A stretch of DNA of 64,000 bases from JBOGXA01 sp050694175 (lineage in GTDB: Bacteria; Actinomycetota; CADDZG01; WHSQ01), in contig JBOGXA010000004.1 of assembly GCA_050694175.1 (NCBI GenBank), positions 109,269 to 173,268 on the forward strand, in the 5' to 3' direction. This document shows positions 8,010 through 16,734 of the stretch, one piece after another; the stretch's first letter is position 1; each line of letters begins with the position of its first letter. Position numbers and translations under genes: made by a program. The notes beneath the pieces were generated by a model. That model saw nothing but the letters and a program-made list of their open reading frames with translations. It was not told where the DNA came from and made no database searches.

Positions 8010-9028
8010 TCGTCGCTTGCACCCCGGCTCCGCACGGCCTTCCGATACCGGTACCGACCATCGTCGTCGACGACACGCTCAACCTCACCGCGCTCCCGCA
8101 AGTAGGCGAGGTGGGCCAAGGCTTCGCCGAGAGCGAGCCGACGATGGAAGTCGAGAAGACCGGTGCCGAAGATCGCATCGCTGATCTCGCTGGCGGTGTG
8201 CGGTTCGTGCCGGATGACCTGCAGGATCGAACCGAGCCTCCGGTCGTGATGGCGAGCTACGACGCGCGCTCGCTCGCCTCCGCCCTCGAACGGGCGCCCG
8301 TGCCCGGGCAGCACCAAGCGCGGGTCAAGTTTCTCCACAACCTGAAGTGAGGACAAGAACTCCCCCAGTGGATCGGCGTCGGCCTCACGCCGGAAGTCTA
8401 TGTGCGGGGTGATCGAGGGCAGTAGATGGTCGCCGGAGATGAGGATCCCCTCTTCGGGCTCGTGCAAACAGATGTGCGAGCGAGCATGCCCCGGCGTGTG
8501 GACGACGTTCCAGCGGCGGGGGCCGTAAGAAAACGTCTCGCCGCCCCGCAGGGAGGTGGTGGGCTCCACGACCGCGTACACGAACGCACTCCAGTCCTCG
8601 AACGCGGTGAGCTCCTCGATGTCGTCGGTGTCGACACCGTGGTCGGCTAGCATTTCGGCAACGCGGCGTCGCGCCCCGTCCGGGTCTCGATAGACCGACA
8701 GCTCGTCATGAGCGGCCTCGTGCATCCACAGCTCACAGCTCGTCTCGTTCACGAAACGGCCCGCCATCCCGTAGTGGTCGATGTGCGTGTGCGTCACGAT
8801 CAACCTGCGGACGTCGGACGGGCCGAACCCGTTGGCCTCGAGTGCGGCAACCAGTTCGGCCCATGCGCCGTCACCTGGGAGGGCGGGATCGTGCAGCCCA
8901 CAGTCGACGAGAGTGACGTCGTCGTCACCGGCGATTACAAACGCGTTGACCCTGTGCAGCCCAGGGAACGGCAAGGGAAGGATTAGGCGGAAGATGCCGG
9001 GGGCCGGCTCACGCCGTCGATGCTCCAT
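8006..9028 (-). CDS. Metallo-beta-lactamase-fold hydrolase
   Basis: Protein of 340 aa with the THTHIDHYG metal-binding motif, a distal HTPGHARSH and GDHLLP, and a GHGRPF motif. The C-terminal winged-helix-like region resembles LACTB2/glyoxalase II-like hydrolases. It likely binds two zinc ions; the substrate is unknown. It is the first gene of the unit with hutI (4-bp overlap). A related protein occurs at 51505-52467. Confidence 0.88.
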   Translation of the reverse strand: MEHRRREPAPGIFRLILPLPFPGLHRVNAFVIAGDDDVTLVDCGLHDPALPGDGAWAELVAALEANGFGPSDVRRLIVTHTHIDHYGMAGRFVNETSCELWMHEAAHDELSVYRDPDGARRRVAEMLADHGVDTDDIEELTAFEDWSAFVYAVVEPTTSLRGGETFSYGPRRWNVVHTPGHARSHICLHEPEEGILISGDHLLPSITPHIDFRREADADPLGEFLSSLQVVEKLDPRLVLPGHGRPFEGGGERARVVARHHDRRLGSILQVIRHEPHTASEISDAIFGTGLLDFHRRLALGEALAHLAYLRERGEVERVVDDDGRYRYRKAVRSRGASDE

Positions 9029-9039
9029 CCGGCGCGACG

Positions 9040-9249
9040 TTACTCGTGAACGTGCTCTTTGATGACGAACGAAACGCGCACGTGCACCCGGTACGAGATC
9101 TCGCCGTCGTCGATGGTTCCCTCGATGCGGTTGACCTCGAAGGAGGTGAGACCCCTGAGGGTGAGCCCGGCACGGTGAACGGCCTCTTCTACGGCACTTT
9201 CGATACTCGACCCGGTCGCGGTTAGATCGATTGCCTTCTCGACCGACAT
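9040..9249 (-). CDS. Dodecin-family protein lacking the flavin-stacking tryptophan
   Basis: Protein of 69 aa with the dodecin pattern: N-terminal strand, a helix IESAVEEAVHRAG, then TSFEVNRIEGTID and paired C-terminal strands. Dodecins form dodecameric shells that store or buffer flavins. The family usually has Trp-Phe-Glu-Val at the flavin stack; here the residue before FEV is Ser. The ligand may therefore be different or weakly bound. The start ATG at 9249 has a GGAAGGGA ribosome-binding site. The gene lies just upstream of the MBL-hutI pair and may be co-transcribed with it. Confidence 0.85.
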   Translation of the reverse strand: MSVEKAIDLTATGSSIESAVEEAVHRAGLTLRGLTSFEVNRIEGTIDDGEISYRVHVRVSFVIKEHVHE

Positions 9250-9692
9250 TGTCTGTCCCTTCCTAATGGAGTCACCGGCGCAGCACAGGGCATGACTCTA
9301 TGCTTGCGCCGCAGTGGAAGGGGTTCTACCGGGTCTTTAACGGAGACAGGAACTTTGGGGTCATGTGGCAGCCAACCGGGGGCCTTACCCAGCCCTGCCG
9401 GCGGTAGTCGGCGACGAACCGCCCTCGCGTGATGGCGAGCCACCAGCGGGCTGCGGAGATCCCGGATGTGCCGTCACCGGGCCCCGACATCCACGTGCAC
9501 TCGGTTGGTCTGCGCATCGCGGTCGGCCTTTCTCTCGGCCCTCGCCTCGGACGCCCCCTTGTCTCCTTGGTCCGGGTGATGGTGCTTGCGACAGAGAAGG
9601 TTCGTGAGGGCCTTGCGTTTCTCCTTCTACGGCGCGAAAAAAAGTCCCCCTGACCTGCCAAAACGCACCGATTGTCCGAATTTGACCGGGCG
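9250..9692. other. Gene-free stretch (443 bp)
   Basis: Between the dodecin-like gene and glutamate dehydrogenase. Several frames are open but none has credible protein-like composition or a start with a ribosome-binding site. The promoter of the dodecin/MBL/hutI unit should lie near its left end. No RNA structure or repeat was identified. Confidence 0.5.
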
Positions 9693-10979
9693 TCAAATGT
9701 AGCCGCGGATCTCCGCCGCGTGGGAGACACGCTCGACCGCGATGTCGAATGCGGCGTCCCTCAGGGTCGTGTCGCGGTCGCCGGCCCTCTGGAAGACCTG
9801 ATCCGTCGCCTTCCTCATGCGCTTGAAGAGCTCGTCGTTGACCTGATCGAGTTCCCAGCGGAACTGCTGGATGTTCTGCACCCATTCGAAGTAGGAGACC
9901 GTGACTCCGCCCGTGTTGGCGAGGATGTCGGGAACTACCGTGACGCCCCGGTCGGTGAGAATCTCGTCCGCGACGGGGGTGGTGGGCGCGTTGGCGGCTT
10001 CGACCACGAGCTTGGCCTTGATGCGATCAGCGTTGTGCGAGCCGATGACTCCTTGGATTGCGGCGGGGATGAGGATGTCGCAGTCGAGTTCAAGCAGCTC
10101 TTCGTTCGTGACGGCGTCGCCCTGTGGGTACGTGGTCACGGACATCGCCTCCTTCTGGTGCCGCGACACGTCACCGAGATCGAGGCCATTCGGGTTGTAG
10201 CTGCCACCGCCGACATCCGATACCGCGACGACCCTCCCCCCCTCTTCGGACGCGATGGTTGCCGCCCACGATCCGACATTACCGAATCCCTGGATCGCCA
10301 CTCGAGCGCCGTCGAAGTCGACACCCTTGCGTCGGGCCGACTCGCGTGCGCAGATAACGACGCCGCGGCCCGTTGCTTCCTCCCGCCCCGGGGAGCCGCC
10401 GAGTTCGACGGGCTTGCCCGTCACGATCGCGGGCTGGTATCCCATCTTCGATCCGTACGCATCCATCATCCAGGCCATGGTTTGGGCGTTGGTCCCCATG
10501 TCGGGAGCTGGGATGTCGCGATTCACGCCGATGATGTAGGAGATCATCGTTGTGAACCGGCGGGTCAGCCTTTGCAGCTCCGAGGCCGACATCATCCCGG
10601 GCTCACATTGCACACCACCCTTGGCGCCTCCGAACGGAACATCGATCAACGCGTTCTTCCACGTCATCAGGGCGGCAAGCGCCCGGACCTCGTCCAGGTC
10701 GGCGGTCTCGTGGAAGCGCACCCCACCCTTGTACGGTCCACGCGCGCCGTTGTGCTGGATGCGATACCCGCGGTAGACCTTGACCACCCCGTCGTCCATA
10801 GTCACAGGAATCTGAACGGCGAGCTCGCGATACGAGCTCGCGAGCACAGCCCGCATTTCGTCCGGTAGGCCGAGGCGGTCGGCGGCCTTGTGAAAGAAGT
10901 ACGTCGTAGCCTCGAACGGACTCATGTCGTCGGACGGGCGCGCAGGCGCCGTGATTGTCTCAGACGATGGTTGTGCCAA
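9693..10979 (-). CDS. gdhA: Glu/Leu/Phe/Val-type dehydrogenase, probable glutamate dehydrogenase
   Basis: Protein of 428 aa, full length for hexameric NAD(P)-dependent glutamate dehydrogenase, interconverting glutamate with 2-oxoglutarate plus ammonia. The catalytic region GPYKGGVRFH with TWKNALIDVPFGGAKGG and the Rossmann motif GFGNVGSWAA are intact. Start is TTG at 10979 with GAGGGGA upstream; an ATG at 10925 is an alternative. It is downstream of histidine degradation, which yields glutamate. Confidence 0.95.
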   Translation of the reverse strand: MAQPSSETITAPARPSDDMSPFEATTYFFHKAADRLGLPDEMRAVLASSYRELAVQIPVTMDDGVVKVYRGYRIQHNGARGPYKGGVRFHETADLDEVRALAALMTWKNALIDVPFGGAKGGVQCEPGMMSASELQRLTRRFTTMISYIIGVNRDIPAPDMGTNAQTMAWMMDAYGSKMGYQPAIVTGKPVELGGSPGREEATGRGVVICARESARRKGVDFDGARVAIQGFGNVGSWAATIASEEGGRVVAVSDVGGGSYNPNGLDLGDVSRHQKEAMSVTTYPQGDAVTNEELLELDCDILIPAAIQGVIGSHNADRIKAKLVVEAANAPTTPVADEILTDRGVTVVPDILANTGGVTVSYFEWVQNIQQFRWELDQVNDELFKRMRKATDQVFQRAGDRDTTLRDAAFDIAVERVSHAAEIRGYI

Positions 10980-11021
10980 CCCGCTGTTCCCCTCGCTCCG
11001 GTCGCCCTTCTCGGGCGTTGC

Positions 11022-11978
11022 TCACCCCCGAGAGCTTACGGCGGCGGGGCTTGCCGCGCCGACCCTGACTCGCTCGCCCTGGGAGCCCTGGGGGAGCCAG
11101 CGAGACACGACCTCGTGAGCCATGTCGATCAAGCGGGCGGAGTGCTCTAGAGATGTGAACGGGATGTAGAAGTCAAGGGCAGGAAGTGGGACCTGGATCA
11201 GACGGACGCGCGTTGCGAGAAGGGGCTGCTCGATCACCGCTCGCTGCGATCGAGCCAGAGAGAACGCGTGTGTCATGTAGTCGATGGGGCGTTCGAGCGG
11301 ACGCCGCGCGTGATTACGAGCGGTCGAGTCGAGAACGAAGACGGTCGTCGCGCCCATCGCCACGGCGGGAGCGATGGGAACGTTGTTCGCAACTCCGCCG
11401 TCGATGTATGTCGCACCGTCGATCTGCACCGGCGGGAAGATCCCCGGCATGGCTGCCGATGCAATAAGGGGCTGCGTGATGTCCCCCGAGGTGAAAATGT
11501 GTTCCCGGCCGGTGTTCAACTCCGTTGCGACAATCCCGATCGGGATGCGCGCATCCTCGAACCTCCGGTCTCCGACCGTCGCCTTGATCAGAGCGCGCAT
11601 CAAGGTGTTGTCGAAAACGTGGTTGCCCCGCGCAAGGAACCGAGCCCATGAGAACCCGAACCTACGAGTAGGGAACAGCCCGTCACTGGCGAGCTTCCGC
11701 CATGTCTGCTCGAGTTGATCCACACCAAGGAGCGACGGCTCGAACGCAATCCCGGTGGCGTTCAGTGCCCCCACCGAGGCACCGCAGACAAGGTCGGGAA
11801 TGACTCCGGCCTCGAACAGCGCGCGCAGGGCGCCAACCTGCAGGGCCCCGAGCGGCCCGCCTCCGGACAGGACGAAACCGACGACGTCGCGCCGCCGTCG
11901 AACGGTGCGGCGGGTGAGCCAGCGGGAGCGAGTCCGCCCGCCCTGGGGGTTACCCGACATATGCACATTGTCGGGCAT
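11022..11978 (-). CDS. Patatin-like phospholipase (RssA family)
   Basis: Protein of 318 aa. Glycine-rich oxyanion loop SGGGPLGALQ, nucleophile elbow GASVG (S68) and catalytic Asp in DGG (D193) are all present, giving an intact Ser-Asp dyad. Expected to be a serine acyl hydrolase acting on membrane lipids. A basic N-terminal segment (residues 13-30) and no clear signal peptide suggest a cytosolic, membrane-associated protein. An internal 41-bp segment (11346-11386) is duplicated nearly exactly at 13571-13611. Confidence 0.9.
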   Translation of the reverse strand: MPDNVHMSGNPQGGRTRSRWLTRRTVRRRRDVVGFVLSGGGPLGALQVGALRALFEAGVIPDLVCGASVGALNATGIAFEPSLLGVDQLEQTWRKLASDGLFPTRRFGFSWARFLARGNHVFDNTLMRALIKATVGDRRFEDARIPIGIVATELNTGREHIFTSGDITQPLIASAAMPGIFPPVQIDGATYIDGGVANNVPIAPAVAMGATTVFVLDSTARNHARRPLERPIDYMTHAFSLARSQRAVIEQPLLATRVRLIQVPLPALDFYIPFTSLEHSARLIDMAHEVVSRWLPQGSQGERVRVGAASPAAVSSRG

Positions 11979-12074
11979 TTGAATGGAAGACTTTGCCTGA
12001 AACGCGTACGCAAAACTGACTATTTAGTCCTGCGATCGGTAGTGACGCAGGGAGAAGGGGGCACAATCCCAGAG

Positions 12075-12452
12075 ATGGGCGAGCGATGGATCGTGGACGC
12101 GATGAACGTCATCGGCTGCCGTCCGGACGGGTGGTGGAACGATCCCGACAATGCGATGCGCGACTTCGCCCGGGCCCTCGACACACACGCGCGCAACGCC
12201 GACAAAGAGGTCACGGTCGTCTTCGACAGGGATCCGGGCCGGCTACCGGAGACGACCCATGTACACGTTGTGATCGCTCGCTGGCGCGGCCGCAACGCTG
12301 CCGACTACGAGATCGAACAACTCGTGGCAGACGAAGAGGACCCAAAACGCCTGCGGGTCGTCACCTCGGACCGCCGTCTGATTGCCAAAGTAAGAGTGGC
12401 TGGGGCGAAGATCGTCCCGTCGGGCAATTTTCGCCACGACCTCGATCGCTAA
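12075..12452 (+). CDS. NYN/PIN-like (YacP-type) ribonuclease-fold protein
   Basis: Protein of 125 aa with WIVDAMNVIG at the N terminus (D8, N11), VVFDRD in the middle and VVTSDRRL near the C terminus. This is the spacing of acidic residues of the NYN/YacP PIN-like nuclease family. The ATG at 12075 follows GGGAGAAGGGGG; longer in-frame extensions overlap the patatin gene and are unlikely. It is divergent from the patatin gene. RNA-processing nuclease activity is inferred from family. Confidence 0.8.
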   Translation: MGERWIVDAMNVIGCRPDGWWNDPDNAMRDFARALDTHARNADKEVTVVFDRDPGRLPETTHVHVVIARWRGRNAADYEIEQLVADEEDPKRLRVVTSDRRLIAKVRVAGAKIVPSGNFRHDLDR

Positions 12453-12641
12453 CTCATCTTGCCAGCGTCGGGTTCACCGAAGGGACAAGAAGCTCACCTG
12501 CCCAAATGTTGGCAATGTTCCTGGCCTATGAATCCTGAGGTGAAGGTCCCGCCCAGCGCGGGCCATCATGTCAGGAAGGGGCTTCCGCCACACCCACCGA
12601 CGTGCTGAGATAGCGCAAGAAGATCAACCTAGGAGGTAGAC

Positions 12642-13286
12642 GTGGACGCTCAACCCGCAGCCACGCAGTATCCCGTGAGGCTCTCGATCGACTATACGGA
12701 CCGGGATCTCAACCGCGCTACAACCTTTTTGCGAATTGTCCTGGCGATTCCGATCTTCATCGTGCTTACGTCCGTTTCGGGTTGGGCGTGGAGCGTCGGA
12801 GGTGGCGAGGACTATGTCGTGATCGCAGGTGCGGCCGGGGGTCTCCTGTTCTTCGCCCCGCTGGTGATGATCCTGTTCCGCCAGAAGTACCCGCGCTGGT
12901 GGTTCGACTGGAACCTAAACTTGTTCCGATTCCAGAATCGAGTATTCGCGTACCTAGCCCTGATGGACGATCGATATCCCTCGACCGACGAGGAGCAGGG
13001 AGTTCACATCGAGGTCGACTATCCCGATGCGCAGCGCGACCTCAACCGGTGGCTGCCGCTCGTAAAGTGGTTACTGGCGATCCCGCATTTCATTGTGCTC
13101 GTGTTTCTTAACGTAGGCGCATTCTTCGTCGTGATCCTTGCGTGGTTCGCGATTCTGTTCACGGGGAGATACCCACGTGGGCTCTTCGATTTCGTCGAAG
13201 GGGTGTTCCGATGGAACGCTCGCGTCGAGGGTTACGCGCTGTTGATGGTGACCGACCGCTATCCGCCGTTCTCGCTCCAAACCTAG
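12642..13286 (+). CDS. DUF4389 membrane protein
   Basis: Protein of 214 aa from the GTG at 12642 with AGGAGG directly upstream. It contains two similar halves, each opening with a basic/aromatic strand (YPVRLSIDYTDRDLNR and then VDYPDAQRDLNRW) followed by hydrophobic helices and an FDW/FDF-x(n)-R-NR/R-V-x-YALL segment. This duplicated pattern matches DUF4389. About four transmembrane helices are visible (residues about 26-46, 56-75, 130-155). Function unknown. Confidence 0.85.
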   Translation: MDAQPAATQYPVRLSIDYTDRDLNRATTFLRIVLAIPIFIVLTSVSGWAWSVGGGEDYVVIAGAAGGLLFFAPLVMILFRQKYPRWWFDWNLNLFRFQNRVFAYLALMDDRYPSTDEEQGVHIEVDYPDAQRDLNRWLPLVKWLLAIPHFIVLVFLNVGAFFVVILAWFAILFTGRYPRGLFDFVEGVFRWNARVEGYALLMVTDRYPPFSLQT

Positions 13287-13356
13287 CCGGGACGTCTCGA
13301 CTCGCGAGCGTGAACTAATTCAACCGGTCCTAGCGCTCCCGGCGGTGAGTCCTCCC

Positions 13357-13611
13357 GTTTCGATGCCGATTACTTTGTTTTCTTGCGAGCCTCCGCGGCC
13401 TTGGCACGAGTGGTCTTGGCTGCGGCCGATCCCTGGGCGCGGGCCGATTTCGCCGCGGCCGATCCCTGGGCGCGGGCCGATTTCGCCGCGGCCTGGCTTT
13501 TTCGATCGCGCCGTCTTAAGAGCGGCGGAGCCCTGGGCGCTTTCTTGGACGCGGTCTTCACAAGCGTGGCCGTCGCGCCCATCGCCATGGCGGGAGCGAT
13601 GGGAACGTTGT
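13357..13611 (-). pseudogene. Truncated, rearranged copy of the histone H1-like gene
   Basis: Homologous at nucleotide level to the 3' half of the intact gene at 22240-22728. It carries a tandem duplication of a 33-bp unit (codes SARAQGSAAAK twice), an internal deletion joining distant parts of the gene, and single-base changes. The open frame (13370-13588) codes only 72 residues. Its 5' side (13571-13611) is not histone sequence but a near-exact copy of patatin gene positions 11346-11386. Probably not functional. Confidence 0.75.
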
Positions 13612-14067
13612 CCGGGTGGCTCCGGGCTTAAGCGTGACGCCGGGGCGTGGGAGCTGGAGCTGTATGGCTATCCTGACTGCGACGGGATCGTTCGGAACCC
13701 GACTCCTACCCCTCGCACGATCAGGCCTTCAAACCGCCTCGGTTCAACGACGTCATCAGCGAAGTCAACGGCTGCCTTGTCCGATGTCGCACCCGGACGA
13801 CCGCGCATCACCCTCTTCCGGCGCTCCCGCCCGTAGTCAGGCGCGGCGCGGCTATGGTCACGGTCCCCCGGCCGTCGGCCGGGGCACTCACCCTTGTAGC
13901 GCTCTTTTCCATCTGTATCTGCTGGGTCACTCCGAGGAAGGAGCCGAGCACCGATGCGTTGTCCCGCGACGAGAAGGCATGGATGCTTAGCATTGGGGCG
14001 GGCGCGTCGGAGCAGCACCCAACGGTTGGTCGCCGGGCCGCGCCTCCGGCGGATGGGGAGCAGACTC
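13612..14067. other. No recognisable gene
   Basis: Stretch between the histone-like remnant and the membrane protein gene. Open frames here have no recognisable family features and no good starts. The sequence is less G+C-biased and more irregular in codon pattern than neighbouring genes, consistent with decayed DNA. Confidence 0.45.
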
Positions 14068-14724
14068 ATGGTCGGTACTAAACAGCAATTTGTCAGTTGG
14101 CTACATCGGTCCAACCGCGCCGGCGGAATCAGCTGGTGGGGTGAGCGCGCCACATGGATCAGACACGCCACCTACTGGCTCATCGCATTAGGGCTTTTGT
14201 CCGCAACGATCTTCGACGACGAGGCCGGAGATGGGCCCACAACAAGCGACGATTTAGTGACCCTCTTATGGTTGGTGATCGGGTTCTTGGGCATCGCGGT
14301 TGCATCTCTTATCTACACGTTGAGGGAGTGGGAGGACGTAGGCATCCCTCGCACGGTCTCCCGCAGCCTCGTGTTGTTCACTGTTGTGGTCGCATTCAGC
14401 GCGATTGCACTCTTCTATCTGCGCGGATCTGGAGTGGAAATCAACGCATGCCGCGTCGATGGCGAACGAGAACTTTGCTCGGATCAGGCATCTCCTCGCC
14501 AGACCCTGGGCATGCTGGTGTGGCACGCGGCCGAGGTTGTGCCGGTGCTTCAGATAACGGATTCCTTCGGGTGGGAACGCCCGGCCCGATCCGAGAGCAT
14601 TGTCGTGGGCGCTGCCATAGTCATGATCCGGCTGTGGGTCGCCGTTGGCGTGCTTGCCATCGTCAAGCGTGTGTGGGACCGCTGGGGGCCCTCGCATTCG
14701 GCGTCCCAGATGCGAACGGATTGA
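14068..14724 (+). CDS. Integral membrane protein, unknown function
   Basis: Protein of 218 aa from the ATG at 14068, preceded by GGGGAG at 7-nt spacing; an in-frame ATG at 14053 is the alternative. Four hydrophobic helices (about 32-50, 68-90, 104-122, 180-200) are visible, with an extracellular-type loop between the third and fourth carrying two cysteines. That loop is followed by WHAAEVVPVLQITDSFGWERP, a Trp/Pro-rich re-entrant-looking segment of a kind seen in uncharacterised bacterial channel-like proteins. No family could be assigned. Confidence 0.6.
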   Translation: MVGTKQQFVSWLHRSNRAGGISWWGERATWIRHATYWLIALGLLSATIFDDEAGDGPTTSDDLVTLLWLVIGFLGIAVASLIYTLREWEDVGIPRTVSRSLVLFTVVVAFSAIALFYLRGSGVEINACRVDGERELCSDQASPRQTLGMLVWHAAEVVPVLQITDSFGWERPARSESIVVGAAIVMIRLWVAVGVLAIVKRVWDRWGPSHSASQMRTD

Positions 14725-14770
14725 AGCTTCGGGGACTGTGGTGCACCTGTGCCTTATCGTGTTGCGCGGC

Positions 14771-15039
14771 CTACAGCCCGATGACGACCTTGAAGGGGAC
14801 CCTCTTCCACTCGGTGAACGCCGTTAAGTGAAACGGCCCCACGGCGCGTTCGTACCTATCTTCGTAGCGGAGGTCGAGCTGGAGTTCTCCTCGACTCGCA
14901 GGGGCTGACCCCCGATCAACAGTTCCTCCGAGAAGCGGGAGTGGGGCCAGACCTTCTCGTCGAGCCAAGAAGGATCGCTTGGGAACAATGATCTCGAAGT
15001 GGCATCGCCAATCCTTCGGGTGGGAGGTGTCTTAGCCAC
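14771..15039 (-). pseudogene. Frameshifted gene remnant
   Basis: Two overlapping minus-strand frames with protein-like composition join across a single-base shift near 14880: WLDEKVWPHSRFSEELLIGG in one frame, then ELQLDLRYEDRYERAVGPF and TEWKRVPFKVVIGL in the next, ending at a stop. Each frame alone lacks a plausible gene. Read together they look like the C-terminal 85 residues of a broken gene. The family is not recognised. Confidence 0.4.
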
Positions 15040-15354
15040 TGACCCTGTAGGAGATGTCAGCGCGCGACCTCGATCGACATCTAACTCAAGGATGTCACTC
15101 TAGGGATATCGCATTGCTTCGAGCGCGGCAAACGTTCAAAGATCGCCCGGAACGTTTCGTCACAGAAACGTGACCCAGCCGAAATAACACCCCATGTGAG
15201 GTGACAGTGGTCGTGGTGGGCGAGGGTTGGCGAATGTATCTTGGAAGGCGCGCAGATGTTCTGACCCTTCAGATTCTCTTTCAGAACCCCCAGCGCCTTC
15301 CTGAGTGGGCTCAGGAAACCTCGAGCTCTGTGTGGCGCGGAATCCTCACACTGC
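15040..15354. other. No recognisable gene
   Basis: Between the frameshifted remnant and a histone-like fragment. Only short unconvincing frames are present; probably the decayed 5' part of the remnant or non-coding accessory DNA. Confidence 0.4.
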
Positions 15355-15389
15355 TCAATCCTTACTGACAATGGTTGGCGCGATCAAGC

Positions 15390-15605
15390 GCCGCGGCCTG
15401 GCTTTTCGATCGCGCCGTCTAAGAGCGGCTGAACCCTGGGCGCGCGCGGCTCGCGAACCTGCAGCCGCAGCCTTCTTGGACGCGTCGGCCGCCTTCTTGC
15501 GTTCGCTCGCGGTCTTCGTCATCTCCTTCGACTTGGCCAGCGTCTTGGCGCTCACCTGGGCTTTCTTGGACGCGGCCTTCACAAGCGTGGCCGTCGCGCC
15601 AGTCG
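15390..15605 (-). pseudogene. Second truncated copy of the histone H1-like gene
   Basis: Matches positions about 22320-22535 inside the intact gene with only scattered substitutions (shared KKAQVSAKTLAKSKEM and KKAADASKKAAAAGSRAA). It lacks the 5' third and the 3' end of the gene; the open frame (15355-15615) ends in unrelated sequence. It has the same orientation as the other two copies. Together with the copy at 22.2 kb it forms direct repeats around the sugar-transport operon. Confidence 0.75.
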
Positions 15606-15663
15606 CGATCAACACCGAGGCGCCGCAAAAACCCTAGTTGGAACTAACATCATTCTCTCCCCC

Positions 15664-16731
15664 TCACCGTCCGTTAGTGAGCCGTGCGACTCCGATCCGT
15701 GAATCGGCCATGCCGTAGTAGACGTCCGCCTCGGTTTGCGATCTCACGTCGATCGCGGTTGGGAATACGACGTTTGGGACGATGCCCTCCCGCTCTGTCT
15801 GTTCCTCCGGTTCGAGGAGAGGCTCGGCCGAACGCGCAGCGACGCGCGTCACGTCGTCGGTATCGAGCAGCATCGCTCCGACGCAGTAGCGCACGTGGGG
15901 TTGGTGGTCGGTGCCGGTGACGATCCGGCCCCTAACGCCGTGATAGAGGAGCAGCCACCCTCCCGGCCGCCTGACCGGAGGGGGCCCCGCGCCGATCTTC
16001 AGTGCCTCCCATTCCTGCTCCGGCTGGGCAACGGCTCGGTGCTGCGACAGGTAGGCGATCGCTCCGAGGTCGGCCTGCACCCTCTCGAGAGCGACGAATG
16101 AGACCCAGATTCCCGGACGGGGGTCGCGCACGGCCGCGGGGGGCGCAGCCCGCTCGCCGCCGCCCGGGGTCTCCCCCAGCTCCCACGAGGGCCTGTGAAG
16201 CATGGCGAGTGACGGAGTCCCGTCGGGAGCGCTCACGGGCTCGGGAAAGAAGGCTGCGTTCTTGTTCGTGTAGAGGTTGAGATCGACCCCGAGGTCCGGC
16301 TGGTAGGCGAACAGCGCGGGCCCGAGGCGCCGCCACGACTCGAGGTCGTCCGACACGGCGAGCCCGATGCGCGGCCCGGTGGGACCGTAGGCCGTATAGG
16401 TCATGACGTGGGAGTCGAGGGCGTCGATATAGGTGATGCGGGGATCCTCGACGCCCCCCGATCGGGTCCTCCTCTCCCACGGCTCGACGGGTTCGAGAGC
16501 CACTCCCAGGCGCTCGACGCCGGTGGGCGTGCCGGCGGCGCCGAACAGAACTCGCGCCCGCCCTATGCGCGAGTAGTTGCCCGCGGCGACGAGCCGTGGG
16601 AAGAGCAACAGGTTGCCGTTCCGATCGCGTGCGCTTGCAGGGTTGAGAACCCCCCACTCCTCGGCGGCGTTGTTCTCGGCGGGAGTCATCACCACACCGA
16701 GTCGCTCCATCATCAAGCCGTCAAAGGTCAT
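15664..16731 (-). CDS. GH130-family glycosidase/phosphorylase
   Basis: Protein of 355 aa with the GH130 five-bladed propeller signatures: NPASA, GGVEDPRIT (E95, D96), the LLLYHGV strand and VVFPTAID with YYGMAD near the C terminus. GH130 enzymes phosphorolyse or hydrolyse beta-mannosides. It is the last gene of the lacI-ABC operon, 3 bp after the second permease, so it probably processes the imported oligosaccharide in the cytosol (no signal peptide). Exact linkage specificity cannot be read from sequence. Confidence 0.88.
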   Translation of the reverse strand: MTFDGLMMERLGVVMTPAENNAAEEWGVLNPASARDRNGNLLLFPRLVAAGNYSRIGRARVLFGAAGTPTGVERLGVALEPVEPWERRTRSGGVEDPRITYIDALDSHVMTYTAYGPTGPRIGLAVSDDLESWRRLGPALFAYQPDLGVDLNLYTNKNAAFFPEPVSAPDGTPSLAMLHRPSWELGETPGGGERAAPPAAVRDPRPGIWVSFVALERVQADLGAIAYLSQHRAVAQPEQEWEALKIGAGPPPVRRPGGWLLLYHGVRGRIVTGTDHQPHVRYCVGAMLLDTDDVTRVAARSAEPLLEPEEQTEREGIVPNVVFPTAIDVRSQTEADVYYGMADSRIGVARLTNGR

Positions 16732-16734
16732 CTC

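Noticed and set aside
9326..9730. Minus-strand ORF of 134 codons upstream of glutamate dehydrogenase
   Set aside because: Arg/Pro/Thr-rich composition typical of a non-coding frame in G+C-rich DNA, no ribosome-binding site and no family features.
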